From Thermoproteota archaeon (lineage in GTDB: Archaea > Thermoproteota > Nitrososphaeria_A > Caldarchaeales > Calditenuaceae), in assembly GCA_030550235.1 (NCBI GenBank), contig JAUQPU010000007.1, positions 1-48,283 of the forward strand: a DNA stretch of 48,283 nt, written 5' to 3'. Of this stretch, positions 16,582 through 25,087 are shown one piece after another. Below the pieces are notes generated by a model. The model was given only the letters and a program-made list of their open reading frames with translations, was not told the origin of the DNA and made no database searches. Position 1 is the first letter of the stretch. Every line of letters starts with the position of its first letter. A program made the translations under genes and the position numbers.

Positions 16582-17567
16582 TGCCAGAGCACCTCAGTCT
16601 CGTCTATCCTGAGCTTGGGCTTTACAATGCTCTGCTCGATTGTCGTGAGCTGGCCGTGCTGGTACATCTTGAGACCAGTCCAGGCAATCATTGCCCCGTT
16701 GTCTCCTAGATACTGATCTGGTATCGGCTTGAACTCCGCTCCATGAATCTTAACCATCTCCTCTACCATCTCCTGTAGGCGCCTACTCCTCGCCAGACCA
16801 CCCACAAGCAGAACCTCCCTCTTCATAGTGAGAGCAACGGCCCGCTCAAGAACCTCAGTCAACATGGCATAGACGGCCTCTGTCACGGAGAGTGCGACAT
16901 CCTCGACAGGCACTCCACCCTCAACCAGCTTCTCAGCCGCCGTGAGTATCCCCGAGAAGGAGACATCCATCCCCTTTACGTTGATGGGCATGCTGTATAG
17001 CCTCTTCCCACTTCTCGCCCTATTCTCAGGCTCGGGCATCGGCCCAATCCCTGCCTTTATGCCAAAGGCGTCCAGACAGTTTCCCGCGGCTATGTCGAGC
17101 GTCTCTCCTAGGACCCTGTACCTGCCCTCATGCAGGGTGGTGACGAGAGTGTTTCCACCCGCCACGTAGAGAGCCACGGGGTCTCTGAAGCCAGTAAGCA
17201 GCTTCCCAACCTCGATGTGTGCAACTCCATGATTCACCGCCACGAGAGGACGCACGAGCTTCAGAGCCAGGGCACGGCCGAGCGTCGCTCCTGTCCTGAG
17301 GCAGGGCCCGAGCCCAGGCCCATATGAGAATGCGACTACGTCAACATTCTCGAAACCTATTCCAGCATGTCTCAGAGCTCTCTCCAGAACAGTATGGGCT
17401 ACTGTGGCGTGATGCTGGGCCGCCTCCCTCGGATGTATCCCACCGCTAAGTGGCCGGTAGGTGTCCAGCTCATTTGCGAGGATGGCTCCGCTGGAATCTA
17501 CTATCCCCACCCCGAAGGTGTGGGCTGTCGACTCGATCCCCAGGCAGATTATCTCCCCTCCCCGCAC
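16578..17567 (-). CDS. kae1: Kae1, tRNA N6-threonylcarbamoyladenosine synthase subunit
   Basis: The 329-residue ASKHA-fold protein transfers the threonylcarbamoyl group to A37 of tRNA. It has LGIESTAHTFGVGIVD at the N-terminus, the metal-binding histidines in AVNHGVAHIEVG, the nucleotide-binding YVAGGNTLVT and LLVGGLARSRRL, and a C-terminal GDNGAMIAW. The length is normal for the family. It is the first gene of the Kae1-Bud32 pair. Confidence 0.97.
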   Translation of the reverse strand: MRGGEIICLGIESTAHTFGVGIVDSSGAILANELDTYRPLSGGIHPREAAQHHATVAHTVLERALRHAGIGFENVDVVAFSYGPGLGPCLRTGATLGRALALKLVRPLVAVNHGVAHIEVGKLLTGFRDPVALYVAGGNTLVTTLHEGRYRVLGETLDIAAGNCLDAFGIKAGIGPMPEPENRARSGKRLYSMPINVKGMDVSFSGILTAAEKLVEGGVPVEDVALSVTEAVYAMLTEVLERAVALTMKREVLLVGGLARSRRLQEMVEEMVKIHGAEFKPIPDQYLGDNGAMIAWTGLKMYQHGQLTTIEQSIVKPKLRIDETEVLWH

Positions 17568-17613
17568 CCCACCATTACCTAGCAGGGGTCTTGAGACTTA
17601 TAGGTGAGCCCCC

Positions 17614-18291
17614 CTACCTCTCCAGGGCCAGCGCGACATACCTGAGGACAGTCTCCTTGGCTTGTTCTAGTGTGGAGGCCTCGATTCCAGGCACGCCACA
17701 TACGATGACTATCGCGGATTTTGTCTGGCTCTCAGTCTTGGAATGGTCGGAGTCACGGTAGGGGTAGATTGAGAGAATCGAGGACTCGTCCCTCAGAACA
17801 ACCTCCCTCCCTTGGAGGATAATCTCCCTATCCATCCCTATACCGCGGAACCGCTCCCCAGCCCTGCTCCAAGTCAGGCTAAGCCCGCCTCGAACCTTTG
17901 AGGAGTCGTAAGACGCCATTGTCACGCCCGTTTTTGCAGAGGCGAGGTTGTAGATGTCTACGAGGGGGTTTATACGAGGAAACTCCCTACCTAGGAGGAT
18001 TCTCCTCACAAGTGCCTCGGAGGAGGGGCGCATCTTCGTCGGGTCAATGCCTATCCTCCAGAAAAAATCCCGATATGCCCGGAAGATGGGGACATCCTTC
18101 AACGTCTCCAGATTATAGCTCCTCCTAATCTCATTAACAACCTCGCCTACAAGCCTCTCAAGCCTTGAATCACCGCGCGAAAGCTCAAGTCCATCCAGCC
18201 TGAATCCAAGCGCAGATAGTCCCGGGAAGCTCTCAGCTAGGCTCTGCTCTACACTGATCCAAACCTCCTCAACGTCCATGGGCCTAATCAA
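17614..18291 (-). CDS. B3/B4 tRNA-editing-like domain protein
   Basis: The 225-residue stand-alone protein matches the B3/B4 domain otherwise found in the beta subunit of phenylalanyl-tRNA synthetase, with FRAYRDFFWRIGIDPTKMRP and ILLGREFPRINPLVDIYNLAS as landmarks. Stand-alone homologues are widespread in archaea and bacteria and may act in quality control of aminoacyl-tRNA or amino acids, but this is not settled. A TTG at 18291 and an ATG at 18279 are both possible starts; CTATATGTAG (18311-18320) fits the TTG best as leaderless. Confidence 0.82.
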   Translation of the reverse strand: MIRPMDVEEVWISVEQSLAESFPGLSALGFRLDGLELSRGDSRLERLVGEVVNEIRRSYNLETLKDVPIFRAYRDFFWRIGIDPTKMRPSSEALVRRILLGREFPRINPLVDIYNLASAKTGVTMASYDSSKVRGGLSLTWSRAGERFRGIGMDREIILQGREVVLRDESSILSIYPYRDSDHSKTESQTKSAIVIVCGVPGIEASTLEQAKETVLRYVALALER

Positions 18292-18321
18292 TCCCCCTTT
18301 TGGTTGCGGGCTATATGTAGC

Positions 18322-18329
18322 TATTTATG
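18322..18329 (+). promoter_or_regulatory. TATA box of the galactose operon
   Basis: TATTTATG lies 21-28 bases before the TTG start at 18350, consistent with a leaderless message. A CTATATGTAG box next to it (18311-18320) probably serves the divergent B3/B4 gene. Confidence 0.5.
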
Positions 18330-18349
18330 TGGCCTAGTAGAGTGCAGAG

Positions 18350-19567
18350 TTGGGTTTGGAACATCACGGCGTAAGTGAAGGCCTCTCCAGGTTCCTCTCC
18401 ATGGTTGAGCAATATGCGGGTAGGCGCCCCAGCCTTGTGACTTCGGCACCCGGGCGGATGGACTTCCTTAACACCCACCAGGACTACAAGGGGCTACCAG
18501 TCGTACCCATAGCCGTCAACCTAAGGACCTATATTGGAGTTGTTGGGAAGCGTCCGGATACTTTCCTGCTGCATAGCCTGACTTTGAAGGCCCGGGGCGA
18601 GGACTATATGGACGAGTTCAGCGTCAAGAATCCCGAGCTGGTTGGTGGAGGGTGGTTTGGAGACTATCTGAGAGCAGTGTTAAGGGTTGTTAAAGAGAGG
18701 GTTGGAGGCGCATCGATTGGAGGAGAGCTGGTCATATACAGCGACGTCCCCATTGGAAGCGGACTGGCCAGCAGCGCTGCTTTGGAGGTGGCATTCGCAG
18801 AGTTCCTAAACCACTACTGGGCACTAAACCTCGAGAAGATTGAGCTGGCTGAGATGTGTTTCACGGCTGAGAATGCTGTCATGGGCATACCCTGCGGTAG
18901 GCTCGACCAGTACAGCGCTGCCCTCGGAAAAGCCATACTGCTCTACCCCAAGCCCCCTGTGAGATATGAACTCCTCGAAATAGGAGACGTCAGCCTAGTG
19001 GCTGCCGACTCAGGCATAAGACACAGCGTCAGAGGCATACACCCTGTAAGACAGAGCGAGCTGAACGAAGGCTTAAGAGAGCTCAAGCGGATAAGCCTCC
19101 CTCCTAGGCTCAAGGAGCTAATTGGGGAGAGCTTTGATACGACAAGGTGGGAGGAGATAAGTTATGCAGACCTAAGCCCCTACCTTGAGCGTTTGGGCGA
19201 TAAGCCATCTAGGAGAATTGCCTATACTCTACTGGCCAACGAGTCGACGAAGAGAGCGCTCGAGCTGATGCGGAGCGGGTCCAAGGACCTCTCCAAGCTG
19301 GCCCACATAATCAACGAGCAGCACGAGCTACTTAGGGATCTCTACGACGTCAGCCTACCAGAGCTTGAAAAGATCAGGAGCGCGATGCTTGAGAATGGTG
19401 CCCTAGCCGTTAAGATTAGTGGGGCTGGGCTGGGAGGGTGCCTAATAGCCCTGTGTAGGGATGACGAGTCGGCTGAGTCGGCGCTCAAGGCAGCAATCGA
19501 GGCTGGAGCTGTAAGGGGCTGGCGGTTAAGGATAGATAGTGGCTCCTCACTGGATTACTCTGAATGA
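18350..19567 (+). CDS. galK: Galactokinase-like GHMP sugar kinase
   Basis: The 405-residue GHMP kinase has the three family motifs: a sugar-binding motif GRMDFLNTHQDYKGLPV (residues about 36-52), the phosphate-binding PIGSGLASSAALE and the C-terminal KISGAGLGGCLIAL. The next gene is galactose-1-phosphate uridylyltransferase, overlapping by 4 bases, so galactose is the likely substrate. The first motif differs from the textbook galactokinase GEHTDY: it reads NTHQDY, keeping His and Asp but not the Glu. That could mean altered sugar specificity. No galE is beside it. Confidence 0.88.
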   Translation: MGLEHHGVSEGLSRFLSMVEQYAGRRPSLVTSAPGRMDFLNTHQDYKGLPVVPIAVNLRTYIGVVGKRPDTFLLHSLTLKARGEDYMDEFSVKNPELVGGGWFGDYLRAVLRVVKERVGGASIGGELVIYSDVPIGSGLASSAALEVAFAEFLNHYWALNLEKIELAEMCFTAENAVMGIPCGRLDQYSAALGKAILLYPKPPVRYELLEIGDVSLVAADSGIRHSVRGIHPVRQSELNEGLRELKRISLPPRLKELIGESFDTTRWEEISYADLSPYLERLGDKPSRRIAYTLLANESTKRALELMRSGSKDLSKLAHIINEQHELLRDLYDVSLPELEKIRSAMLENGALAVKISGAGLGGCLIALCRDDESAESALKAAIEAGAVRGWRLRIDSGSSLDYSE

Positions 19568-20565
19568 GCTATAACGAGATACGCTGGCACCCACTACTAG
19601 GCACCTGGGTTATAGTTGCGAGTGGCAGGGCAACGAGACCCTGGAGGGATACAACTTGTCCCTTCTGCCCCGGAGCACCTGAGACGGGATACGGCTGGGA
19701 TGTCGTCTCTCTCGACAACAGATACCCCTCCCTCTCTACTTCACCCTCCGTTACATCCACACCACCGAGCTTCTCAAAGCTCGAGCCAGGTTACGGAAGG
19801 TGTAAAGTTGTGATAGAGACGACTGAGCATGAGGGTGACCTTGACACAATACCTTTCCAGAACCTTGTCAAATATGTGGATATACTTGGGCGTGAGACGG
19901 CAGAGCTGGCTGAAGACCCTGGAATCAAATATGTAGCCCCGTTTAGGAATAAAGGCGAGCTTATAGGCGTCTCGATTCATCACCCCCACTCCCAGATATA
20001 CGCACTGCCCTTCATACCCCTGCGGATTGAGAGGGAGCTGGCGTCGATGGAGAGCTACTACAGGGATAGAGGGTCTTGCCTTGTCTGCGACATCATTGAG
20101 GAGGAGGGTGGGGGTGAGAGGGCGATCTACAGGAACGGAGACTTCATCCTGATTCTCCCCTATTATGCCCAGTGGCCCCACGAGTGTCACATCTATCCGA
20201 GGAGACATTTCCAACTCCTCTCAGAGCTTACAGACGGGGAGAAGGTGAGTTTAGCCGAGACACTTCTGGTCGCTGTCTCGATGTATAACTCCCTCTTCAA
20301 CTTCAGCCTACCCTACATGATGGTCACACACCAAGCCCCAGTCAAGGGCCACTACCCCCACTACCACCTACACATAGAGTTCTACACAATCCACCGCTAC
20401 GCAGACAAGCTGAAATACGCGGCCGGCATCGAGTGGGGCTACTGGGCCTTCACATACGACGAGCTCCCAGAGAACAGGGTTAAGGAGCTTAAGGAAGCGC
20501 TAAAGCGAGCCGTCAATAGGCTTAAAGAAAGAGGGTATAGTCTAAGGGGGGAGCTAATACCATAG
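19564..20565 (+). CDS. galT: Galactose-1-phosphate uridylyltransferase
   Basis: The 333-residue enzyme exchanges galactose-1-phosphate with UDP-glucose in the Leloir pathway. The catalytic HIT-family motif is IHHPHSQIYALPF. Zinc-type residues are present in CPFCPGAP near the N-terminus, and a second HIT-like half has PVKGHYPHYHLHIEF. The ATG overlaps the stop of the kinase gene (ATGA), so the two are coupled. Confidence 0.95.
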   Translation: MSYNEIRWHPLLGTWVIVASGRATRPWRDTTCPFCPGAPETGYGWDVVSLDNRYPSLSTSPSVTSTPPSFSKLEPGYGRCKVVIETTEHEGDLDTIPFQNLVKYVDILGRETAELAEDPGIKYVAPFRNKGELIGVSIHHPHSQIYALPFIPLRIERELASMESYYRDRGSCLVCDIIEEEGGGERAIYRNGDFILILPYYAQWPHECHIYPRRHFQLLSELTDGEKVSLAETLLVAVSMYNSLFNFSLPYMMVTHQAPVKGHYPHYHLHIEFYTIHRYADKLKYAAGIEWGYWAFTYDELPENRVKELKEALKRAVNRLKERGYSLRGELIP

Positions 20566-20597
20566 CAGGGCCCCAAACACTTGATTGGGCGCCGTCG

Positions 20598-20613
20598 AAA
20601 TATAATATATATT
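20598..20613 (+). promoter_or_regulatory. AT-rich promoter of the RraA-like gene
   Basis: AAATATAATATATATT lies 28-43 bases before the ATG at 20641. It falls inside the longer reading frame that begins at 20581, so it supports the ATG as the true start. Confidence 0.55.
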
Positions 20614-20640
20614 CATGCAGCCAGGAGCTCTTTAGCTGAG

Positions 20641-21306
20641 ATGGATTTAGTAGAGCTTAGAAATCGTTTCAGCCAGCTCTACGTACCTGCTGTCGCAGAC
20701 ATTTTAGACGATATTGGATACACTGAGCAAGTACTCAGAGGGAATCTCAGGCCACTATACAGTGATTTGAAGATCCTTGGCCCAGCGGTGACGGTCTCAA
20801 CCTATTGGTACTCCTCCTACCGGCGGGGTGAGAGGAATATAGAGTCTCTTGCAGCCATCTTCGACGCCTGTTATGAAGGGTGTGTGGTTGTTGTGGCTTG
20901 CGGGGGGAATAGAGAGGCGGCCTGCTGGGGAGAGTTGATGTCGAATGCCGCTAGGGCGAGGGGAGCGGTCGCTGCTGTTACAGATGGAGTGATTAGGGAT
21001 GTCCCTAAAATCCTCGAGATATCTCCACCATTCCAGGTCTATTCTGCCGGGTTCACGCCGGCCGACTCGAAGGGGCGTGTAGAGTTCTCGGAGACCGAGG
21101 TGGAGGTGATATGTGGAGGGGTGAGGGTTAGGCCAGGAGACATAGTCTTCGGTGACCTCGACGGCGTTGTAGTGATCCCCAGAGACCTGGTGGAAGAGGT
21201 TCTACGAGAGGCGGAGCACAAGGTCAGGGCCGAGACCGAGTTCCGGAGCGCGGTCAGGAGAGGCATGAGCTTCAGAGAAGCCGTGAAAAGATACAGAGTC
21301 GTCTAA
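20641..21306 (+). CDS. RraA-family / HMG-CHA aldolase-like protein
   Basis: The 221-residue protein has the RraA-like core: PAVADILDDIGY, the GELMSNAARARGAVAAVTDG segment and FGDLDGVVVIP. Members are class II oxaloacid aldolases, oxaloacetate decarboxylases or, in bacteria, RNase E regulators; an aldolase or decarboxylase role is more likely in an archaeon. I choose the ATG at 20641 over a TTG at 20581 because an A/T-rich promoter falls between them and AGGAG precedes the ATG. It may use products of sugar catabolism; this is inferred from the galK-galT neighbours only. Confidence 0.85.
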   Translation: MDLVELRNRFSQLYVPAVADILDDIGYTEQVLRGNLRPLYSDLKILGPAVTVSTYWYSSYRRGERNIESLAAIFDACYEGCVVVVACGGNREAACWGELMSNAARARGAVAAVTDGVIRDVPKILEISPPFQVYSAGFTPADSKGRVEFSETEVEVICGGVRVRPGDIVFGDLDGVVVIPRDLVEEVLREAEHKVRAETEFRSAVRRGMSFREAVKRYRVV

Positions 21307-21921
21307 ACGATGATGAACTCAGCGACAAGGGTGCCAGCGTTGATGCTGCGCAGCTCCACATAGAACTTCCCAGGGGAGGCCTGAACTCCTAGATTATCCC
21401 TCTGGTCCCAGCTCCACCTATCCCTACCGCCTGGCCCCAGCTCGGTGATTACCTGCGCCGCAAAGGGAGAAAAGACGATTTCGCCCGTGGCGTCTTTAAT
21501 CAACCAAGGCGCTGAGTTCGGCAGAATCGGGGTGTATTCGCATCTGTTCTCAAGGATAATTGTGACGCGCTCAGATACTCTGTAGACGTCTTTATCTGTC
21601 TTGAGGACGGCGCAGCGGGAGTCGACTGTCTCGTTGAATTTTGGGAATCTCTCAGTGACTGTTATTGTGGTGGTCTGTGTGACTGTCTCCTCTCTCGTGG
21701 AGGTAATCGTCGATGTATGTGAGATGGTGACTGTTCTCTCTACCGTGACGCGAACCTCCTTGGTCTCGACCACTCTCAAGACGCGGGGGAGCGGTCATAA
21801 TGTATGGGCTGAGAATCATGCCCAGCACTAGGCTTGACACCACGGCGACGACCAAGAAGCCGACGAGAACCGCTGAATTGAGCCTCACATGAGGAAAGCT
21901 TCCCAGGAGAATATTTAGCAT
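21303..21921 (-). pseudogene. Anchored extracellular protein, apparently frameshifted
   Basis: Two overlapping frames seem to be halves of one gene. The first (ATG at 21921) encodes a membrane segment, VLVGFLVVAVVSSLVLGMIL, and then loses sense after about residue 48. The second (open from a TTG at 21779 down to 21303) continues with a Thr/Val-rich stalk (EVRVTVERTVTISHT) and a beta-type domain of about 100 residues. Removing one base in the run of five G (plus strand 21785-21789) joins them. So this is either a sequencing error, a true frameshift or programmed slippage. The intact product would be a single-pass surface protein of unknown function. Confidence 0.65.
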
Positions 21922-21975
21922 TTTATCTCATAGAGGCGGGATGATGCCCACTTGGGCCGAGTTTTCCGTGGCTGT

Positions 21976-22049
21976 AGCCTCGGGCGGGATTTGAACCCGC
22001 GACCCCCGGCTTACCAAGCCGGTGCTCCACCCGGCTGAGCTACCGAGGC
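21976..22049 (-). tRNA. tRNA-Thr (anticodon GGT)
   Basis: The minus strand folds as a full cloverleaf: acceptor GCCTCGG/CCGAGGC, D-stem GCTC/GAGC, anticodon stem CCGGC/GCCGG with loop TTGGTAA (anticodon GGT at positions 34-36), and T-stem GCGGG/CCCGC with loop TTCAAAT. There is no intron, and CCA is not encoded. The T at 73 fits a threonine tRNA discriminator in archaea. GGTTTAAACC at about 22082-22091, some 33 bases upstream, may be its promoter. Confidence 0.96.
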
Positions 22050-22117
22050 CCGCCAACACAACCACAGAGCAGCGCCAATATAGGTTTAAACCTCCAAACG
22101 GCTGAGACAACACCGTA

Positions 22118-23020
22118 TCAAGCAGCCGTGAGGTAAACTTGAGAAGGATCAATCCCCACCTGCTGCAAAAGAGTTTTCGTGTGTTTAATCAAATTCTTTA
22201 TATTAAAGTTCGCCTCAAGATAGAGGCCATTAATTTCTTTGGGATTTCTAAATACTGCTCCTGAGGGGTGTTTAGGCTCTACATGTATTAAGTATCTCTT
22301 TGGGCCGGTTTTTATGGGGCAGTTACGCCTCGTTAGTTTATTGGTCTCTATCAACCATTTGACCGTATGATATAAGATATCGCTCCAAGCTTTCAACATG
22401 AACCTGCTGCCGTCTGGGAAGACTATCTGGCTGTATCTCAGTCTCTCACCCAGCTTAGGTGTGATCTTATCCAAGGTTTGTAGAGTTTCTCTGACTTTTT
22501 CTACTGAGGGTTTAGGCGCTGTTTTCACCGTTGTTATGGGTTCAGGTGCTATGCCGGAGAACGGCATGTGGCTGAAAAGTATGAAAGCCTTTCTAATAAC
22601 GTCTCCCAAGTTCTCCTGCAGTATGTCCCATTCTGCGATCTTCTTGTCAGATAGGGGTTTAAGAACGTGTGTGTCGTAGACCTCCCACTTAACCCCGTCT
22701 GTAGCTATAAAGTATTGCACACCCACCTGCACGCAGTATGTTATGTATTGCTCGAGGTCCTCCTTTCTACCCAGACTCTTCGCGCCTACAAACGCTACAA
22801 CTTTTCCATCAGGTCCTAGCAAGGCATAGTCCGGCCTACCCGCCTGAGTGGCAAACTCTGGTCTAACCTGTTCAGGGTTCTCCGTATCCCAACCCCACAT
22901 CCTCAGGAATGGGTCAATTAAGACATAACGCGTAAGCATCTCGTTTTTCGAGAGTGTATCCTTGTATCTCCGAGCCCTCTCCCCCAGCTCCTCCACCTTC
23001 TTCACAAGATCATGGAGCAA
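22118..23020 (-). CDS. Restriction-type nuclease-like protein with a degenerate PD-(D/E)xK motif
   Basis: The 300-residue protein resembles the N-terminal domain of type I restriction R subunits and related type IV-like nucleases: an N-terminal helix pair, LIDPFLRMWGWDTENPEQVRP, then RPDYALLGPDGKVVAFVGAK. In active members the last motif reads (E/Q)xK; here it is GAK, so the acidic residue of the D-x-E-x-K set is lacking. The C-terminal 130 residues have no domain I can name. No methylase or specificity gene is nearby. The TTG start has an ATTTTTATAAG box about 28 bases upstream (leaderless). Confidence 0.7.
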   Translation of the reverse strand: MLHDLVKKVEELGERARRYKDTLSKNEMLTRYVLIDPFLRMWGWDTENPEQVRPEFATQAGRPDYALLGPDGKVVAFVGAKSLGRKEDLEQYITYCVQVGVQYFIATDGVKWEVYDTHVLKPLSDKKIAEWDILQENLGDVIRKAFILFSHMPFSGIAPEPITTVKTAPKPSVEKVRETLQTLDKITPKLGERLRYSQIVFPDGSRFMLKAWSDILYHTVKWLIETNKLTRRNCPIKTGPKRYLIHVEPKHPSGAVFRNPKEINGLYLEANFNIKNLIKHTKTLLQQVGIDPSQVYLTAA

Positions 23021-23158
23021 ACCACAGACTTAGTAAAGAGACCACTTATAAAAATATTATCAAAAAGATTCTTAGGCAGACCCCTACCCTGACCCAATCT
23101 CAGTCTGCTCAAATGTTAATTTATTAATTCAGGCCTCCACAGTAGATAGTCTATGGAT

Positions 23159-23233
23159 GCGGCCGTGGTCTAGCCTGGACTAGGACGTGGGCTTTCCGAG
23201 CCCAATACCCGGGTTCAAATCCCGGCGGCCGCA
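23159..23233 (+). tRNA. tRNA-Glu (anticodon TTC)
   Basis: The sequence folds as a cloverleaf with acceptor GCGGCCG/CGGCCGC, anticodon stem TGGGC/GCCCA with loop TTTCCGA (anticodon TTC) and T-arm CCGGG-TTCAAAT-CCCGG. The discriminator is A. There is no intron and no encoded CCA. A TTTATTAA box lies about 30 bases upstream. Confidence 0.96.
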
Positions 23234-23340
23234 GACACAACCCGGATGCTAGGCTTGGTTTTTGGGCATGGCTTCAAGAATTAATACTGGCTCCTAAGTT
23301 CTCTATGATGCCGGCGGATTGGGGTTTAGCTGGCCAGAAT

Positions 23341-23414
23341 GCCGGCGTAGCTCAGGCTGGTAGAGCGCGGGACTCATAATCCCGTTGCCGTGGGTTCGAG
23401 TCCCACCGCCGGCA
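23341..23414 (+). tRNA. tRNA-Met (anticodon CAT, elongator type)
   Basis: The cloverleaf is acceptor GCCGGCG/CGCCGGC, D-stem GCTC/GAGC, anticodon stem CGGGA/TCCCG with loop CTCATAA (anticodon CAT) and T-arm GTGGG-TTCGAGT-CCCAC, discriminator A. The first base pair is G-C and the anticodon stem lacks the three G-C pairs of initiator tRNAs, so it is the elongator. A tRNA-Ile with CAT is less likely given the acceptor sequence. There is no intron. Confidence 0.93.
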
Positions 23415-23450
23415 TCTACTATATTTTGTCAAAAATAATATAATGTTATA

Positions 23451-23792
23451 TCACTTTGCGGCGTCTTTTAGAATTGTTGCGAGCTCCTGAGCGTCGAATA
23501 GGCTGCCCTGGACCTTGACTCGGCCTGCGAAGAATAGCTGCACGGCGTCCAATCTACCGGTGATGATTCCTGTTAAGTCATCGTCTGTCGCCACGATTGT
23601 TGAGATGGGGTTGCTGGCCAAGCCCTCCCCAACCTTCAGGACGCCGTTGACAATCTCGAGGTAGTAGGGCTCGGCATCCGGGGGCTTAAACTGGAAAGAC
23701 TTAACCATCCTTGCTGTTCGCATCTTTATCATAGGCTTCTCGCCGGCCCGCGAGATAAGCTCACGGAGGGCTTGTAGAGACCTGCTAGCCAC
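23451..23792 (-). CDS. SCP2 sterol-carrier-type lipid-binding protein
   Basis: The 113-residue protein matches the SCP2 fold: KSFQFKPPDAEPYYLEIVNG, then STIVATDDDLTGIITGRLDAVQLFFAGRVKVQG with the typical C-terminal helix. SCP2 domains bind lipids or acyl-CoA in a hydrophobic pocket; the ligand in archaea is unknown. It starts with GTG, with TTATATATT 22-29 bases upstream, so the mRNA is leaderless. Confidence 0.9.
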   Translation of the reverse strand: MASRSLQALRELISRAGEKPMIKMRTARMVKSFQFKPPDAEPYYLEIVNGVLKVGEGLASNPISTIVATDDDLTGIITGRLDAVQLFFAGRVKVQGSLFDAQELATILKDAAK

Positions 23793-23812
23793 AAGTATCC
23801 TCCCTTCAACAG

Positions 23813-23821
23813 AATATATAA
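23813..23821 (-). promoter_or_regulatory. TATA box of the SCP2 gene
   Basis: TTATATATT on the minus strand lies just upstream of the GTG at 23792 at leaderless spacing. Confidence 0.6.
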
Positions 23822-23854
23822 TGGTTTATTTCATGATTTGATGGCTCGGCAATA

Positions 23855-23864
23855 ATCTTAAAAG
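23855..23864 (+). promoter_or_regulatory. TATA-like box of the argininosuccinate synthase gene
   Basis: ATCTTAAAAG lies 24-33 bases before the ATG at 23888, fitting a leaderless transcript. Confidence 0.5.
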
Positions 23865-23887
23865 CATCGAAACATGCCTGTTCATCC

Positions 23888-25084
23888 ATGAGAGTTGCTC
23901 TCGCCTATAGCGGCGGCCTCGATACGACTGTCTCCATACCCTGGCTGAGGGAGAAGTATGGTGCAGAGGTCATAACTGTGACTGTTGACGTGGGCCAGAG
24001 CGATGACTTCGAGGAGATTGAGGAGAGAGCGATATCTGCCGGAGCTTCTAGGCATTTTTTCATCGACGCTAAGGGCGAGTTTGTAGAGCACTATATTAAG
24101 CCATGCGTCAAGGCTAATGGGCTGTATGAGGATGAGTATCCACTGGGCACCGCCCTGGCGAGGCCGCTCATCGCCTCAAAAGTTGTGGAGGTGGCTCTGA
24201 GGGAGGGCTGCGAGGCCGTGGCCCACGGCTGTACTGGCAAGGGCAACGACCAGCTTAGATTCGACACAACAATAGCGGTACTAGCACCTCAGCTCAGAAT
24301 AATCGCACCCATCAGGGAATGGGACCTGAGCAGGGATGAGGAGATAGAGTATGCGAAAAGCAGAGGCCTCAAGCTTGACTTCAGGCAGAGCAGGTTCAGT
24401 ATAGATGAGAACCTATGGAGTCGCTCAATAGAGGCGGCAGAGCTGGAGGATCCATGGTTCAAGCCACCCTATGAGGCCTTCAAATACGTGGTCGACCCCC
24501 AGAAGACGCCTGACAGAGTTGAGGTTATAGAGCTGGATTTTGAGAGAGGTGTCCCCGTCGGGCTTAACGGCAGGGATATGCCCCTAGGCGAGCTGATACA
24601 TACGCTCAACATGTTGGGGGGAAGTACAGGCTTCGGCGTCATAGATCATATAGAGGATAGGGCTGTGGGGATAAAGTCGAGGGAGGTATACGAGGCCCCG
24701 GCAGCCCTAATACTTATCAAGGCCCATAAAGACCTCGAGAAGATAACGCTCAATGGCAAGACGCTGTCCTTCAAGGCCTTTGTGGAGAAGGTGTGGAGTC
24801 AGATGGTCTATCAGGGGTTCTGGCTTGACCCATTGATGGATGCTCTGAACGCTTTCATAGATGCGACACAAGAGAATGTGACGGGGCGTGTGAGGCTTGA
24901 GCTGTATAAGGGCTCTGCCAGGATTGTTGGTAGAATGGCTGAGAATCCACTCTACTCCCATGAGATAGCGACGTACACCAAGGGAAGCGTCTTCCAGCAG
25001 AGGGCTGGTGAGGGATTCAGCAAGATTTGGGGGCTGGACACAGTAATCAGTTCAAAGGTTAGGAGAAGAGGAAAGGCTGGCTAA
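23888..25084 (+). CDS. argG: Argininosuccinate synthase
   Basis: The 398-residue enzyme joins citrulline and aspartate with ATP in arginine synthesis. The N-terminal PP-loop is VALAYSGGLDTTVSIPWL, followed by GCTGKGNDQLRF and PIREWDLSRDEEI, all diagnostic of ArgG. The length is typical. No argH or other arginine gene is beside it; the next gene, mevalonate kinase, converges on it with a 3-base gap. Confidence 0.97.
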   Translation: MRVALAYSGGLDTTVSIPWLREKYGAEVITVTVDVGQSDDFEEIEERAISAGASRHFFIDAKGEFVEHYIKPCVKANGLYEDEYPLGTALARPLIASKVVEVALREGCEAVAHGCTGKGNDQLRFDTTIAVLAPQLRIIAPIREWDLSRDEEIEYAKSRGLKLDFRQSRFSIDENLWSRSIEAAELEDPWFKPPYEAFKYVVDPQKTPDRVEVIELDFERGVPVGLNGRDMPLGELIHTLNMLGGSTGFGVIDHIEDRAVGIKSREVYEAPAALILIKAHKDLEKITLNGKTLSFKAFVEKVWSQMVYQGFWLDPLMDALNAFIDATQENVTGRVRLELYKGSARIVGRMAENPLYSHEIATYTKGSVFQQRAGEGFSKIWGLDTVISSKVRRRGKAG

Positions 25085-25087
25085 GGC

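Noticed and set aside
21928-22152. 74-codon minus-strand frame over the tRNA-Thr gene
   Set aside because: It runs straight through the tRNA and has no protein-like features.
23341-23414. Initiator tRNA-Met
   Set aside because: The first pair is G-C and the anticodon stem lacks the three consecutive G-C pairs of initiators, so elongator Met is the better call.
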